A DNA stretch of 64,000 nucleotides from contig JBFWUT010000001.1 of the NCBI GenBank assembly GCA_050247135.1, positions 151,558-215,557 of the forward strand, written 5' to 3'. Made by a program: the position numbers and the translations under genes. The notes under the pieces were generated by a model. The model worked only from the letters and a program-made list of their open reading frames with translations, was not told the origin of the DNA and did not search any database. Positions within the stretch are counted from its first letter, which is position 1, and each line of letters opens with the position of its first letter. The DNA is from Berkiella sp050247135. Its GTDB lineage: Bacteria; Pseudomonadota; Gammaproteobacteria; Berkiellales; Berkiellaceae. Positions 7,823 to 15,809 of this stretch are shown here, piece after piece.

Positions 7823-8962
7823 CTAGATCACAACACCTTCAATGACCTTTGGTAACTGTGGATTAACATCTGCTTCAACATGAACGCATTGTCCATGCTG
7901 ACAAGCTTTAACGTCTACATGAATATTATTATCGTTCAAATTTACATTATTTTCATTATCAATCACGTCGGAAAGATATATTGTACCCGCCTCATTATCT
8001 TTGTGCATTCCGAGAATATTAGTATATTTTGAATAACCAGGAATAGTGCCTTGATATTTAGACATAAACTCAATAACTTGGCTCTTATCAATATCCTTTT
8101 TTAAAATATGCATGAACATTGCCTCTTTATCTTGTTTAGCAAGCGTATGCATAAATTCAGGAATACTTTTAGTTCCTATGTGATATTTGTCAATCAATAA
8201 ATCAACTGCGTTTTCACTATTAGTCTGAATGCTGGCTCCAAGTAATTGAGCATGAAATTTTTCTGGTATAGAGCGTGGCTGGGATAATATTGACTCAACA
8301 ATATTTAGATGGTTGAGCTCAGGCGCTTTCGGGAAGTTAGCATATATCAGTTTTATTACGATAGAATTCTCAGACTCGCCATACATTTCTGTGTTGAGGT
8401 GTGAAGACATTATTTTAAAGATTTCATCACTAGGTTTGAAATCATGCTGAAATTGACCAATTGTTTCTTTTTCAATTGTAACTTTTCCTGCATAACCAGC
8501 TAATACTTTAACTAAGGAAACATCTTTAGAAATAATAGCCATATCAATTGGTTTGCCGTATCTCTTATCTCCGCCATACCCTCTTTCAAAAGCATAAATA
8601 CTTAGGTCCACTCCTGGCATATTATCTAACATCTTTTTTACTTCTGGTGCTTTCCAATTATTTTGAATAGCTTGCATTAGTGGTGTATAACCGTCGTTAT
8701 TTTTTACATTGACATTTCCCCCAGCTTTGACATAAAGAGAAATGGTATCAAAATCCTTTGTTTTAATCGCATCAAATATATTCAATTTTCTTTGAGATCC
8801 ATTTGAACCCGCTATATCAACAATTACATGATCGTTTTTAAGATTTAAATTAACGTTAAGATTGGCATTTGTATGAGGATTCGATTGAATATTGTTTGTT
8901 GGTATTTTTGCGGCATTAGATGCAGGACTTTTAGCTTGTGGGGTTTGCGTTGGTTTCGACAT
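7823..8962 (-). CDS. Ankyrin-repeat protein, paralogue 2
   Basis: 379 residues from the ATG at 8962, preferred over an in-frame upstream start at 8983 because AAGG precedes it and it aligns with the MSQ start of paralogue 1. It has the same plan: Asn-rich N-terminus, beta-like strands (NLNVNLNL, VIVDI), ankyrin repeats (NIFDAIKTKD, GYTPLMQAIQNNW, KKMLDNMPGVDL, IDMAIISKDVSLVKVL), helical middle, and tail with CQHGQCVHVEADV. The stretch around the second ankyrin helix is nearly identical to paralogue 1, while the C-terminal halves have diverged strongly. The gene faces the GG-leader peptide gene across a hairpin. Confidence 0.75.
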   Translation of the reverse strand: MSKPTQTPQAKSPASNAAKIPTNNIQSNPHTNANLNVNLNLKNDHVIVDIAGSNGSQRKLNIFDAIKTKDFDTISLYVKAGGNVNVKNNDGYTPLMQAIQNNWKAPEVKKMLDNMPGVDLSIYAFERGYGGDKRYGKPIDMAIISKDVSLVKVLAGYAGKVTIEKETIGQFQHDFKPSDEIFKIMSSHLNTEMYGESENSIVIKLIYANFPKAPELNHLNIVESILSQPRSIPEKFHAQLLGASIQTNSENAVDLLIDKYHIGTKSIPEFMHTLAKQDKEAMFMHILKKDIDKSQVIEFMSKYQGTIPGYSKYTNILGMHKDNEAGTIYLSDVIDNENNVNLNDNNIHVDVKACQHGQCVHVEADVNPQLPKVIEGVVI

Positions 8963-9248
8963 AATAACAACCTTATAAATCAATAATTTGGGTATTTACA
9001 CTGTTTTATTATTTTATAAGGTGCAAATCAATGAGTTAGATGGTGAATTATACTGATGCTTTTTTACAAAGCAAGAAGTACGTTATCTTCCTCTTGCTGA
9101 ATTTTCCTTCAGATTAAAATCTATAATGTTTAAAATTGCCTACACTCCTTAAAGGTTTATCCCAATTCCGTAGTATTTGAGTACATACCCCTTAATACAT
9201 TTTCATGGGGACAAAATTATAAATGCCGCCAATTGAAGGAGTGGTACG

Positions 9249-10955
9249 TTGAAAATTGGTATAAAGGATATTGAGTTGTACGCAGGTGCACTACCTGGCA
9301 AACCCCCACTTAATTTTGAATTTGCTCCCGGTAGCATAACAATTTTTGTTGGACCTAATAACTCTGGAAAAAGTGTTGCTTTAAAAGAGATTGAACAAAT
9401 TTGCTCTGGTGAAAGCAGAGCAAATTTTGTAGTAAAGGAAATAAATTTTAATTTCCCAAATACTTATGAAGAAGTTGAGGCTTTAGTGAAGAATTTTGAA
9501 ATTCCTGCGCCAGATAATAACAAGACTTTAGCTGGTCATTTTTGGGTGGGGCAGCATGTATTTGGAGAAAAAGATTCTCATAGACATTTTCAGATTCAAG
9601 AGCAAGAATTAAGAAGTACTTTTCGAGACAAAAATCTAGAGCGTTTAAAACAATTAGCATTTCGCTTTTACGTTTTAAGGTTAGATGGACGTTCGCGCTT
9701 TTCGCTAATTGATTCTAGAGCAAGTGGTAATTTACAGGAGTATCCCCGAAATCATTTAACTGCATTATTTGTAGATGATGCAAAAAGAGAAAAGGTCAGA
9801 GCTTTAACAGAAAAAGCATTTAATTTGCATTTTATAATTGATCCAACCGACTTGGGAAAATTTCATATTCGTATGAGTCAAAGAAAGCCCATGGATGCAA
9901 GGGAAGAAAGAGGTTTGGATACTAACTCATGCACCTTTCATAAAGAAGCTACACTGTTATCTGAATTAGGGGATGGAGTTAAGACCTTTGTTGGACTAAC
10001 TTCAGCAATTATGAGTCTCCAACATGAAATTATCCTTATTGATGAGCCAGAGGCGTTTCTACACCCACCTTTAGCAAGACGCTTAGGGAATGACTTGGCA
10101 AAGACAGTAGAGGAGAGAAAAGCAATATTAGTTACTTCTACCCATAGCTCTTCATTTTTGATGGGTTGTATCGAATCAACTGCTCCAGTCAATATTGTTC
10201 GTTTAACTTACGAGCAAGGCACAGCAACTGCTAGATTGGTAGATTCTGCAGTGATAAAGCAGATATTTAAAAGTGCATTGTTACGAAGCACTGGAATTAT
10301 GCAAGCACCGTTTCATAGAGCTGTTGTGGTTACAGAGGCTGACACTGATAGAGCATTTTATGATGAAATAAATCGACGGCTTGTTATTGAAAATGAGGGC
10401 ATTCAAGACGCAATATTTTTAAACGCTCAAGGTTTAACATCTATTTCCCAAATTTTAAAACCTTTAAGAATGTTGGGAATATCCACAGCTGCAATTGTTG
10501 ATTTAGACATCATAAAAAATGAAGGAGTTTTCATTAATCTTTTAAATGCTTGTAATGTCCCAAATGTTGAGCATAAAGATCTGGAAGAATTACGAAAATA
10601 CCTGCTAGGGGCTTTTGAGAAAATATCAGTTATAGCGGATCAAAAGCCGGCAATAAAACGTGGGGGCATAACTAAACTCCCTGAGCCTGATCAGACTAAA
10701 CTTAAAGATTTTATTGAAAGAATAGCAACTTATGGGTTGTTTCTTGTCCCTTTGGGCGAGGTTGAAAGTTGGCTGCATAATTCTGAATCACCCATAAAGT
10801 CTCATGGGCCAAAATGGCTAATTAAAATATTTAACTTAATAGGGGATTCTGACGGAGACAAGAATTACCTTAAACCGCAAAATGACGATGTTTGGTTTTT
10901 TATCCGTGAAATTGCTAAATGGATTAATAATCCAAATCGTAAAGGAATTTTGTGA
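9249..10955 (+). CDS. OLD-family ATPase with TOPRIM nuclease domain
   Basis: 568 residues. Starts at TTG 9249 with GAAGGAG about 7 bases upstream. An ABC-type ATPase comes first: Walker A GPNNSGKS (35-42), Walker B ILIDEPEAFLHP (about 259-270) and a THSSSF switch. A TOPRIM domain follows, with VVVTEADTDRAFY (Glu near 362) and the acidic DLD motif (near 417). This is the class 1 OLD layout (P2 Old-like) with both domains in one chain. Related GajA needs a GajB helicase, which is absent; PARIS splits the domains. Such proteins are phage-defence nucleases or DNA-repair factors. Twenty bases downstream is a zinc-ribbon gene likely co-transcribed. Confidence 0.85.
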   Translation: MKIGIKDIELYAGALPGKPPLNFEFAPGSITIFVGPNNSGKSVALKEIEQICSGESRANFVVKEINFNFPNTYEEVEALVKNFEIPAPDNNKTLAGHFWVGQHVFGEKDSHRHFQIQEQELRSTFRDKNLERLKQLAFRFYVLRLDGRSRFSLIDSRASGNLQEYPRNHLTALFVDDAKREKVRALTEKAFNLHFIIDPTDLGKFHIRMSQRKPMDAREERGLDTNSCTFHKEATLLSELGDGVKTFVGLTSAIMSLQHEIILIDEPEAFLHPPLARRLGNDLAKTVEERKAILVTSTHSSSFLMGCIESTAPVNIVRLTYEQGTATARLVDSAVIKQIFKSALLRSTGIMQAPFHRAVVVTEADTDRAFYDEINRRLVIENEGIQDAIFLNAQGLTSISQILKPLRMLGISTAAIVDLDIIKNEGVFINLLNACNVPNVEHKDLEELRKYLLGAFEKISVIADQKPAIKRGGITKLPEPDQTKLKDFIERIATYGLFLVPLGEVESWLHNSESPIKSHGPKWLIKIFNLIGDSDGDKNYLKPQNDDVWFFIREIAKWINNPNRKGIL

Positions 10956-10974
10956 AAAATAAGAGAGAAAGTTT

Positions 10975-11292
10975 ATGAAAAATTATGAAGCATATAAAGG
11001 TTGCCCAATATGTATAGCTCCATCAAGCGATGTTAGAGGAGATTATGTAATTGAATGCAATGCATGTAAAGAAAGTGAAAAGATTTATCTAACAGAAAAT
11101 GCAATAAATGATTGGCTTGTTCTAAAGCCTTACAATGAACAAGATCTTTATGAGCGTTTAGATAGACAAATGAAAGAACAGCGAAGAATTAAGCCTGTAG
11201 ATTTTATCAAATTCTCCAAATCCACAAGTGATAATCCTATAACAACATCAATGATCACCGAATATTTAGATAAACTTAAGGGTTCAGAATAA
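10975..11292 (+). CDS. Small zinc-ribbon protein, Lar-like N-terminus
   Basis: 105 residues. Two Cys pairs (GCPICIAP near 9-15 and ECNACKES near 30-36) would form a zinc ribbon. They are followed by an AINDW segment reminiscent of the A-I-x-x-W of phage Lar/restriction-alleviation zinc ribbons. The remaining 55 residues are charged and helical. It starts at ATG 10975 with GAGAGAAAG upstream, 20 bases after the OLD gene. It may be an accessory or regulator of the OLD nuclease, or an independent phage-type protein. Confidence 0.6.
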   Translation: MKNYEAYKGCPICIAPSSDVRGDYVIECNACKESEKIYLTENAINDWLVLKPYNEQDLYERLDRQMKEQRRIKPVDFIKFSKSTSDNPITTSMITEYLDKLKGSE

Positions 11293-11311
11293 AAATCCCT
11301 GTTTTGTGATC

Positions 11312-12058
11312 TTAGTAGCCCTTAATATGGTCATCTGCAGGCATAAGATGCTTATGACTAAGTGGTACTGTGATTCGATTTACTCTTTTCTGGTAGCAGC
11401 AAGGTAAAGTTATATTAGCAAGGTTATAAAGCGCTTCAACTGATTTGTTATTAAAGAATAAAGCCGCATCTATGCAATCCACTAAGCTTTTTGTGGTGCC
11501 ATAAAGTCTATTATCGGATTCTTGAGGATTAAATCCCATATATTTAACTATCTTAATAGATATATCTTCAGGATCGGCTAGGATCTTATCCGTTAATGCA
11601 TTCTTATGAGCACCGATGGTTTCAATTTCTTGCATGGCACGTTTTGAAAGCATTAAAAAGCGCACTACTGCTGAATTTTTATATGAGAACTGCGCAACAT
11701 CTGCAAAAGGATAATCTTTAGCAAATTCTGGAATAAAGATTGAATTGAATGCAACATCAACAACTATTACTGTTAATGGCCTTTTTTCATTAATTGATAA
11801 ACCCATTTTAGAAATTATGCCATCCAACTCAGTTTTGTGTGGTAGCGCATGCTGTTCTTTAAAGTTTATAAGTGTGTTGATATTTGTCCCTATCATAGCT
11901 AAAAGAGTATTAATGGTGGCTAACTTCTTGCGCTTATATTTTTCATGATCGATATAAAGAATTGCTAGGCCGCCACCTATGGCACCAAAAAATGAACTAG
12001 CAACAGAGCTCCAAAAGGTAGGGCCACCAAAGTTAACAATCAAATTCCATAGTTCCAT
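11312..12058 (-). CDS. Hypothetical protein with N-terminal membrane anchor
   Basis: 248 residues, convergent with the zinc-ribbon gene. One hydrophobic segment near the N-terminus (about 15-35; SSFFGAIGGGLAILYI) is followed by a basic HEKYKRKKL stretch, consistent with a single membrane anchor and a cytoplasmic body. The body has no motif I recognise and contains a hydrophobic FNSIFIPEFA region. Proteins of this layout are common in defence islands and prophages, but no function can be assigned. It lies at the right end of the island, 170 bases before the tRNA-Leu fragment. Confidence 0.6.
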   Translation of the reverse strand: MELWNLIVNFGGPTFWSSVASSFFGAIGGGLAILYIDHEKYKRKKLATINTLLAMIGTNINTLINFKEQHALPHKTELDGIISKMGLSINEKRPLTVIVVDVAFNSIFIPEFAKDYPFADVAQFSYKNSAVVRFLMLSKRAMQEIETIGAHKNALTDKILADPEDISIKIVKYMGFNPQESDNRLYGTTKSLVDCIDAALFFNNKSVEALYNLANITLPCCYQKRVNRITVPLSHKHLMPADDHIKGY

Positions 12059-12227
12059 AAATAGCCTTTGATGCGTTGCATTATTAACTAAATGATAGCA
12101 CTGCTTCTAAAGTTGAGCGCACTACGGGCGCAATAATCCACCCAAACGCACTCAAATCAACACAACCCCACTTGAACTAAACTCTTGATTAATATAGAGT
12201 TACTGCTTGCATATTTGGGTGTGACTT

Positions 12228-12288
12228 GGACTTAAAATCCCTCGAAGGTTAAACTCCGTGCCGGTTCGATTCCGGCCCCGGGCACCAT
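12228..12288 (+). pseudogene. 3' fragment of tRNA-Leu (right attachment-like repeat)
   Basis: 61 bases identical to 5449-5509 except A12245 for G5466. It contains the anticodon loop with TAA, variable arm, T-arm, the 3' acceptor strand and CCA. The 5' half of the tRNA is missing, so it cannot be a functional tRNA. See the island entry. Confidence 0.85.
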
Positions 12289-12600
12289 GCTTTGCAAACT
12301 TTGTTTGCTACGCATGGCAAGCCAAGTAATAGCTTGCAGAGCGCAGGCGGGCAAACGATTCATAAATCAATCCTTCTTTAAATTAAAATCCCCGCTCACA
12401 ATGCTTCGCATTTGTTCGCCGCCCCCTTTTATGCAAATTGGGCGATTGATTCACTTCGTTCATCGAAAAGTTGCTAAGCGGCAGATATCTCCCTTTGTAT
12501 AAAAGGGAGACGCGCGTAGCGCAGAGGGATTTGTATCTTAAAAGCGGAAGTTTATAGTGCGCAGCCTCGCGTAAGGCTAACACAGCGGCAGCTGTACCAT

Positions 12601-12624
12601 AATTAATCGCTTCCGCGATTAATT
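12601..12624. terminator. Perfect 10-bp hairpin
   Basis: AATTAATCGC-TTCC-GCGATTAATT. On the minus strand it lies just beyond the micro-ORF 12629-12673. AT-rich flanks but no strong U-tract; terminator function is uncertain. Confidence 0.4.
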
Positions 12625-12628
12625 TACG

Positions 12629-12673
12629 CTATTTGCCGGAAGACTTATGTTTTTCGCCTTTATACATATTCAT
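12629..12673 (-). CDS. Possible micro-ORF with strong ribosome site
   Basis: 14 residues, MNMYKGEKHKSSGK, ending at TAG. AGGGAGA stands about 5 bases before the ATG, one of the better ribosome sites in the region, and a perfect hairpin follows the stop. The product is basic and too short for family assignment. It could be a leader or a remnant of a decayed gene. Confidence 0.25.
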   Translation of the reverse strand: MNMYKGEKHKSSGK

Positions 12674-12895
12674 GTTGTCTCCCTTTTTCAGCGTAAAGAT
12701 AAATCCGTAATGAAAATTAACGAAAGCAAAATTGTGTTTATGACATTTTTGCCATATAAGAGGGTTATAAACACTTCTCAATTAAATAGGTTTTGCTCGT
12801 AATAGACAGCAAGAGCTCTAAACATCTGGTCTTTGATTTTTATTCGAAGTCTGTTTGTATGAAGAACTGGCTTCTCGCATCTTGCCATTTTATAT

Positions 12896-15424
12896 TCATT
12901 TAAGATAGAAAAAATATTTGAGCATTTCAAACCAACCTATGCAAATTAATCCGCACAAAAAACTCAATAATAAATAGTTCAAAGGCAGTGGAGAAAAATG
13001 TAGTAAATTTGCAATGAACGGCATATAAACTGTAACCAACAGAAGAATCAGTGTGATAATCACAATCGCGAAAAGTACATTATTTCTTATTGAAATCAAC
13101 CTAATGATTGATTGTTTTCTTGAACGATTTGAAAAAATAAGCATTAGATTTGAAATAACCAACGCAGAAAAAGTAAAGGTTCTTGCTTCAGATTCACTCA
13201 TGAAATTTAAAGAAAGAATATAGACAGATAAAGTAATCATTAAAATTCCTAGTCCTTGTAGAAGAGCTAATATAATGATGTCTTTATTAAGAATGGTTTC
13301 TGTCGGTTTCCGTGGCTGACGTTTCATTAAGTTCGATTCAGCTGGTTCATTTTCAAATGCAATAGAACAAGTAGGATCAATTAATAATTCAATTAATGCA
13401 ATATGTAAAGGATAAAAAACGGGTGGCAAATTAAGTAGAACGGTCAACAGAGCAATTCCAGCAATAGGAACATGAATGGCCAAGATGAACGACATTGATT
13501 TTTGCATGTTATCATAAATTCGCCTTCCGGAACGTATTGCATTGACAATTGAATTAAAATTATCATCAAGTAATACCAATGTTGATGCTTCACGTGCTAC
13601 ATCAGTACCTCGATTTCCCATAGCAATACTGACGTGAGCAGATTTAAGTGCTGGAGCATCATTTACGCCATCGCCTGTCATGACAACGATGTTTTTATCC
13701 GCTTTAAGTGCTTTCACAATCCGATATTTTTGGTTGGGAGTAATACGCGCACAAATATTGATAGCTTTGATTCTATTTTGTAATTGATTATCGTCAAGCT
13801 CATTGATTTCATCTCCTGTTATCAAGGCACTTGTAGAGAGTCCCGCTTGCTGAGCAATGGCTTTTGCCGTGGAAGGATAATCTCCGGTTATCATGATCAC
13901 GCGGATCCCAGCATTATGGCATTCTTGAATAGCTTCAGGGATCCCTTCACGAAGTGGATCGTAAAGCCCCAATAATCCTAAAAATGTAAAACGAATATTC
14001 TGCTGACTTTTAGGTAATTCAACACCTGAGTGCTCTGCTTTTGCTACAGCCAGGACCCGCAAGCCATTACTTGCCATTTTTTCGACAATAGATACTATTT
14101 GAGATTGAGTATTTTCATCTAATTGACAAAGCTTCATGATGGCTTCAGGTGAGCCTTTAGCGCTAATGGTATTCTTTTTATTAGTATCAGTTTCCCAGAC
14201 ATGTGACATAGCTGGAAATCCAGGAGTCAAAGGAAATTCATGAATGAGTTTCCAATGGTTATGTGAATATTCTGCTTTATTTAAACATCTGTTACCTAAT
14301 TCAAAAAATGCTTTTTCCATAGGGTCGAAGGGGTGAATTTGACTTGCTAGGATGGCATGATTAATTAAATTAAGAAATATATCGGGTACTTCACTCTCCA
14401 AGAAATTTACTTTATGCAGTACATTATTTGCCCATAACTGTGCAACTTTCATAGTGTTCTGTGTTATTGTGCCAGTTTTATCAACACATAATACTGTTGT
14501 TGAACCTAACGTCTCAATAGCACTAATGCGTCTTGTAAGAACGTTTTTTTTTGATAAACGCCATGCCCCTAAGGCAGGAAAAACAGTTAGAATCACAGGA
14601 AATTCTTCAGGTATCATTGACATCAAAAGTGCAATTCCAAGCAAAGTCGTTTTTAACCACTCGCCATGCATAGCTCCATCAATAATAATGAGTCCAATAC
14701 AAAATAATAAACCGTAAACAGCCAGTACTTTTACCAGTTTATTTACTTGTTTTTGCAATGGTGAAATTTCTGTTTCAATTGATTGAAGTTCTACTCCAAT
14801 TCGTCCCATTTCAGTGGCAGCGCCAATTCTCATTACTTGAAATATTCCCTGCCCACTAACAACCAGTGTCCCAGAATACACAAAAGGAGTATTGTCTCCT
14901 CCTGGTGGTGGCATAACAGTATTGTCAATACTGGAAACGGATTTATTGACAGGAATTGACTCACCCGTCAGAAGTGACTCATCGATCTGCAAATTATTGA
15001 CTGCAAGAAGCCTTCCATCGGCTGGAATACGATCTCCTTCCTTTATTATGATGATGTCTTCTTTAACAACTTCTACTCCGCTTATGTATTTGGTTATGCC
15101 ATCACGAACGACAAGAGCTCTAGGACTAGCTAAGTTTTTTAACGCTTCTAAAGCATTTTCTGTCTTACCCTCTTGGAATAGCTTGATAGCAAGAATTAAA
15201 TTGACGAATACAAGTAAGCTTAATCCCTCTTTTAAATTGCCTATGAACAAATATATTAAAGATGCTGCTATTAACAACAGGTACATCGGCTCACGAAAGG
15301 TTTCTATGAAAATAATCCATAAATTCCGTTTATTACTGCCCAATATAATATTGGGCCCATCGGTAGAAAGCTTTTCTTTTGCTTCTTTTGTGCTTAGTCC
15401 TAAATTACAGAGATCAATGTCCAT
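12896..15424 (-). CDS. P-type cation-transporting ATPase (P2-like)
   Basis: 842 residues from ATG 15424. The frame extends upstream to 15601, but the family N-terminus (GLSTKEAKEKLSTDGPN) begins right after this Met; its ribosome site is weak, so the start is not certain. Motifs in order: TGES actuator loop, PEEFP in the fourth helix, phosphorylation site CVDKTGTIT (Asp near 312), MVTGD-like IMITGDYP and GDGVNDAPAL hinge, then six C-terminal helices. PEEFP replaces the PEGLP of calcium pumps, and the ion cannot be named. It hydrolyses ATP to move cations across the inner membrane. Divergent from the 15606 gene. Confidence 0.88.
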   Translation of the reverse strand: MDIDLCNLGLSTKEAKEKLSTDGPNIILGSNKRNLWIIFIETFREPMYLLLIAASLIYLFIGNLKEGLSLLVFVNLILAIKLFQEGKTENALEALKNLASPRALVVRDGITKYISGVEVVKEDIIIIKEGDRIPADGRLLAVNNLQIDESLLTGESIPVNKSVSSIDNTVMPPPGGDNTPFVYSGTLVVSGQGIFQVMRIGAATEMGRIGVELQSIETEISPLQKQVNKLVKVLAVYGLLFCIGLIIIDGAMHGEWLKTTLLGIALLMSMIPEEFPVILTVFPALGAWRLSKKNVLTRRISAIETLGSTTVLCVDKTGTITQNTMKVAQLWANNVLHKVNFLESEVPDIFLNLINHAILASQIHPFDPMEKAFFELGNRCLNKAEYSHNHWKLIHEFPLTPGFPAMSHVWETDTNKKNTISAKGSPEAIMKLCQLDENTQSQIVSIVEKMASNGLRVLAVAKAEHSGVELPKSQQNIRFTFLGLLGLYDPLREGIPEAIQECHNAGIRVIMITGDYPSTAKAIAQQAGLSTSALITGDEINELDDNQLQNRIKAINICARITPNQKYRIVKALKADKNIVVMTGDGVNDAPALKSAHVSIAMGNRGTDVAREASTLVLLDDNFNSIVNAIRSGRRIYDNMQKSMSFILAIHVPIAGIALLTVLLNLPPVFYPLHIALIELLIDPTCSIAFENEPAESNLMKRQPRKPTETILNKDIIILALLQGLGILMITLSVYILSLNFMSESEARTFTFSALVISNLMLIFSNRSRKQSIIRLISIRNNVLFAIVIITLILLLVTVYMPFIANLLHFSPLPLNYLLLSFLCGLICIGWFEMLKYFFYLK

Positions 15425-15605
15425 AAATGATTTTTCACAGTCCAAAAAAAACAGTAAATAGTGTTCATGAAATAGCATTTCATTCGTAACTATAATTAAA
15501 GGATAAGAATATTTGGTCAAAACGTCTGTATTCAAGCACAGCATAATTTCTGATATAAATTTGCTTTTAGACTTTTGAAATATTTTAATTTTAAGGATCA
15601 TTGCG

Positions 15606-15800
15606 ATGAAAAAAGATAAAGATCTGTCAGAGAAAGCATCAAAAAAGCGTGGAAAAGGTTCAGCAGAAGCTGGCGAATCTATTAAACGTCATGACTCTAA
15701 TGATTTAGGGGATCCGCGAGGCTCACGCGCACCAAGAGGGGATAGACCCTCAGAGTTACATGAAAAAGGCGATCAAAGACGACCTTTTAAGAATAAATAG
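15606..15800 (+). CDS. Small, highly charged hypothetical protein
   Basis: 64 residues, almost entirely hydrophilic (Lys, Arg, Asp, Glu, Gly, Ser), with no hydrophobic core; probably disordered. AAGGATCATTGCG precedes the ATG. It sits 10 bases before the aldolase gene and is divergent from the P-type ATPase. Composition is like that of stress-induced or nucleic-acid-associated small proteins, but I recognise no family. Confidence 0.5.
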   Translation: MKKDKDLSEKASKKRGKGSAEAGESIKRHDSNDLGDPRGSRAPRGDRPSELHEKGDQRRPFKNK

Positions 15801-15809
15801 TGAACCTAT

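Larger units (their letters stand above)
5449..12288 (+). mobile_element. Probable genomic island at leuZ, no integrase visible
   Basis: A 61-bp direct repeat, 60 of 61 identical, bounds the segment: 5449-5509 (anticodon arm to one base past CCA of tRNA-Leu) and 12228-12288. Mismatch G5466/A12245. An intact tRNA at one end and a 3' fragment at the other is the classic footprint of tRNA-targeting integrases. Cargo is unlike the conserved operon to the left: a decayed HEAT-like gene, an ankyrin pair around a GG-leader peptide, an OLD-type nuclease, a zinc-ribbon protein and a membrane protein. No recombinase is encoded between the repeats, so it would be a remnant or mobilised in trans. Alternative: simple segmental duplication, since a 13-bp word (GCAGGCGGGCAAA) also follows both copies at nearly equal distance. 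Confidence 0.6.
12289..12895. other. Structured non-coding stretch right of the island
   Basis: About 600 bases with no credible long ORF. It contains small hairpins: GCAAAC/GTTTGC just after the tRNA fragment, a perfect 9-bp stem TCTCCCTTT/AAAGGGAGA (12488-12510) and a perfect 10-bp stem AATTAATCGC/GCGATTAATT (12601-12624). A 14-codon ORF on the minus strand (12629-12673) has a good ribosome site. The word GCAGGCGGGCAAA at 12343-12355 also occurs at 5565-5577. Confidence 0.5.

Noticed and set aside
9249..10955. Gabija (GajA) assignment
   Set aside because: No UvrD-like GajB helicase follows; the next gene is a 105-residue zinc-ribbon protein.
12287..12583. ORFs of 66-71 codons on both strands after the tRNA-Leu fragment
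   Set aside because: They lie in the hairpin-rich block, start inside the tRNA remnant and show no protein-like pattern.
14454..15461. Plus-strand ORFs of 87 and 189 codons inside the P-type ATPase
   Set aside because: Antisense shadows of a strongly conserved gene.
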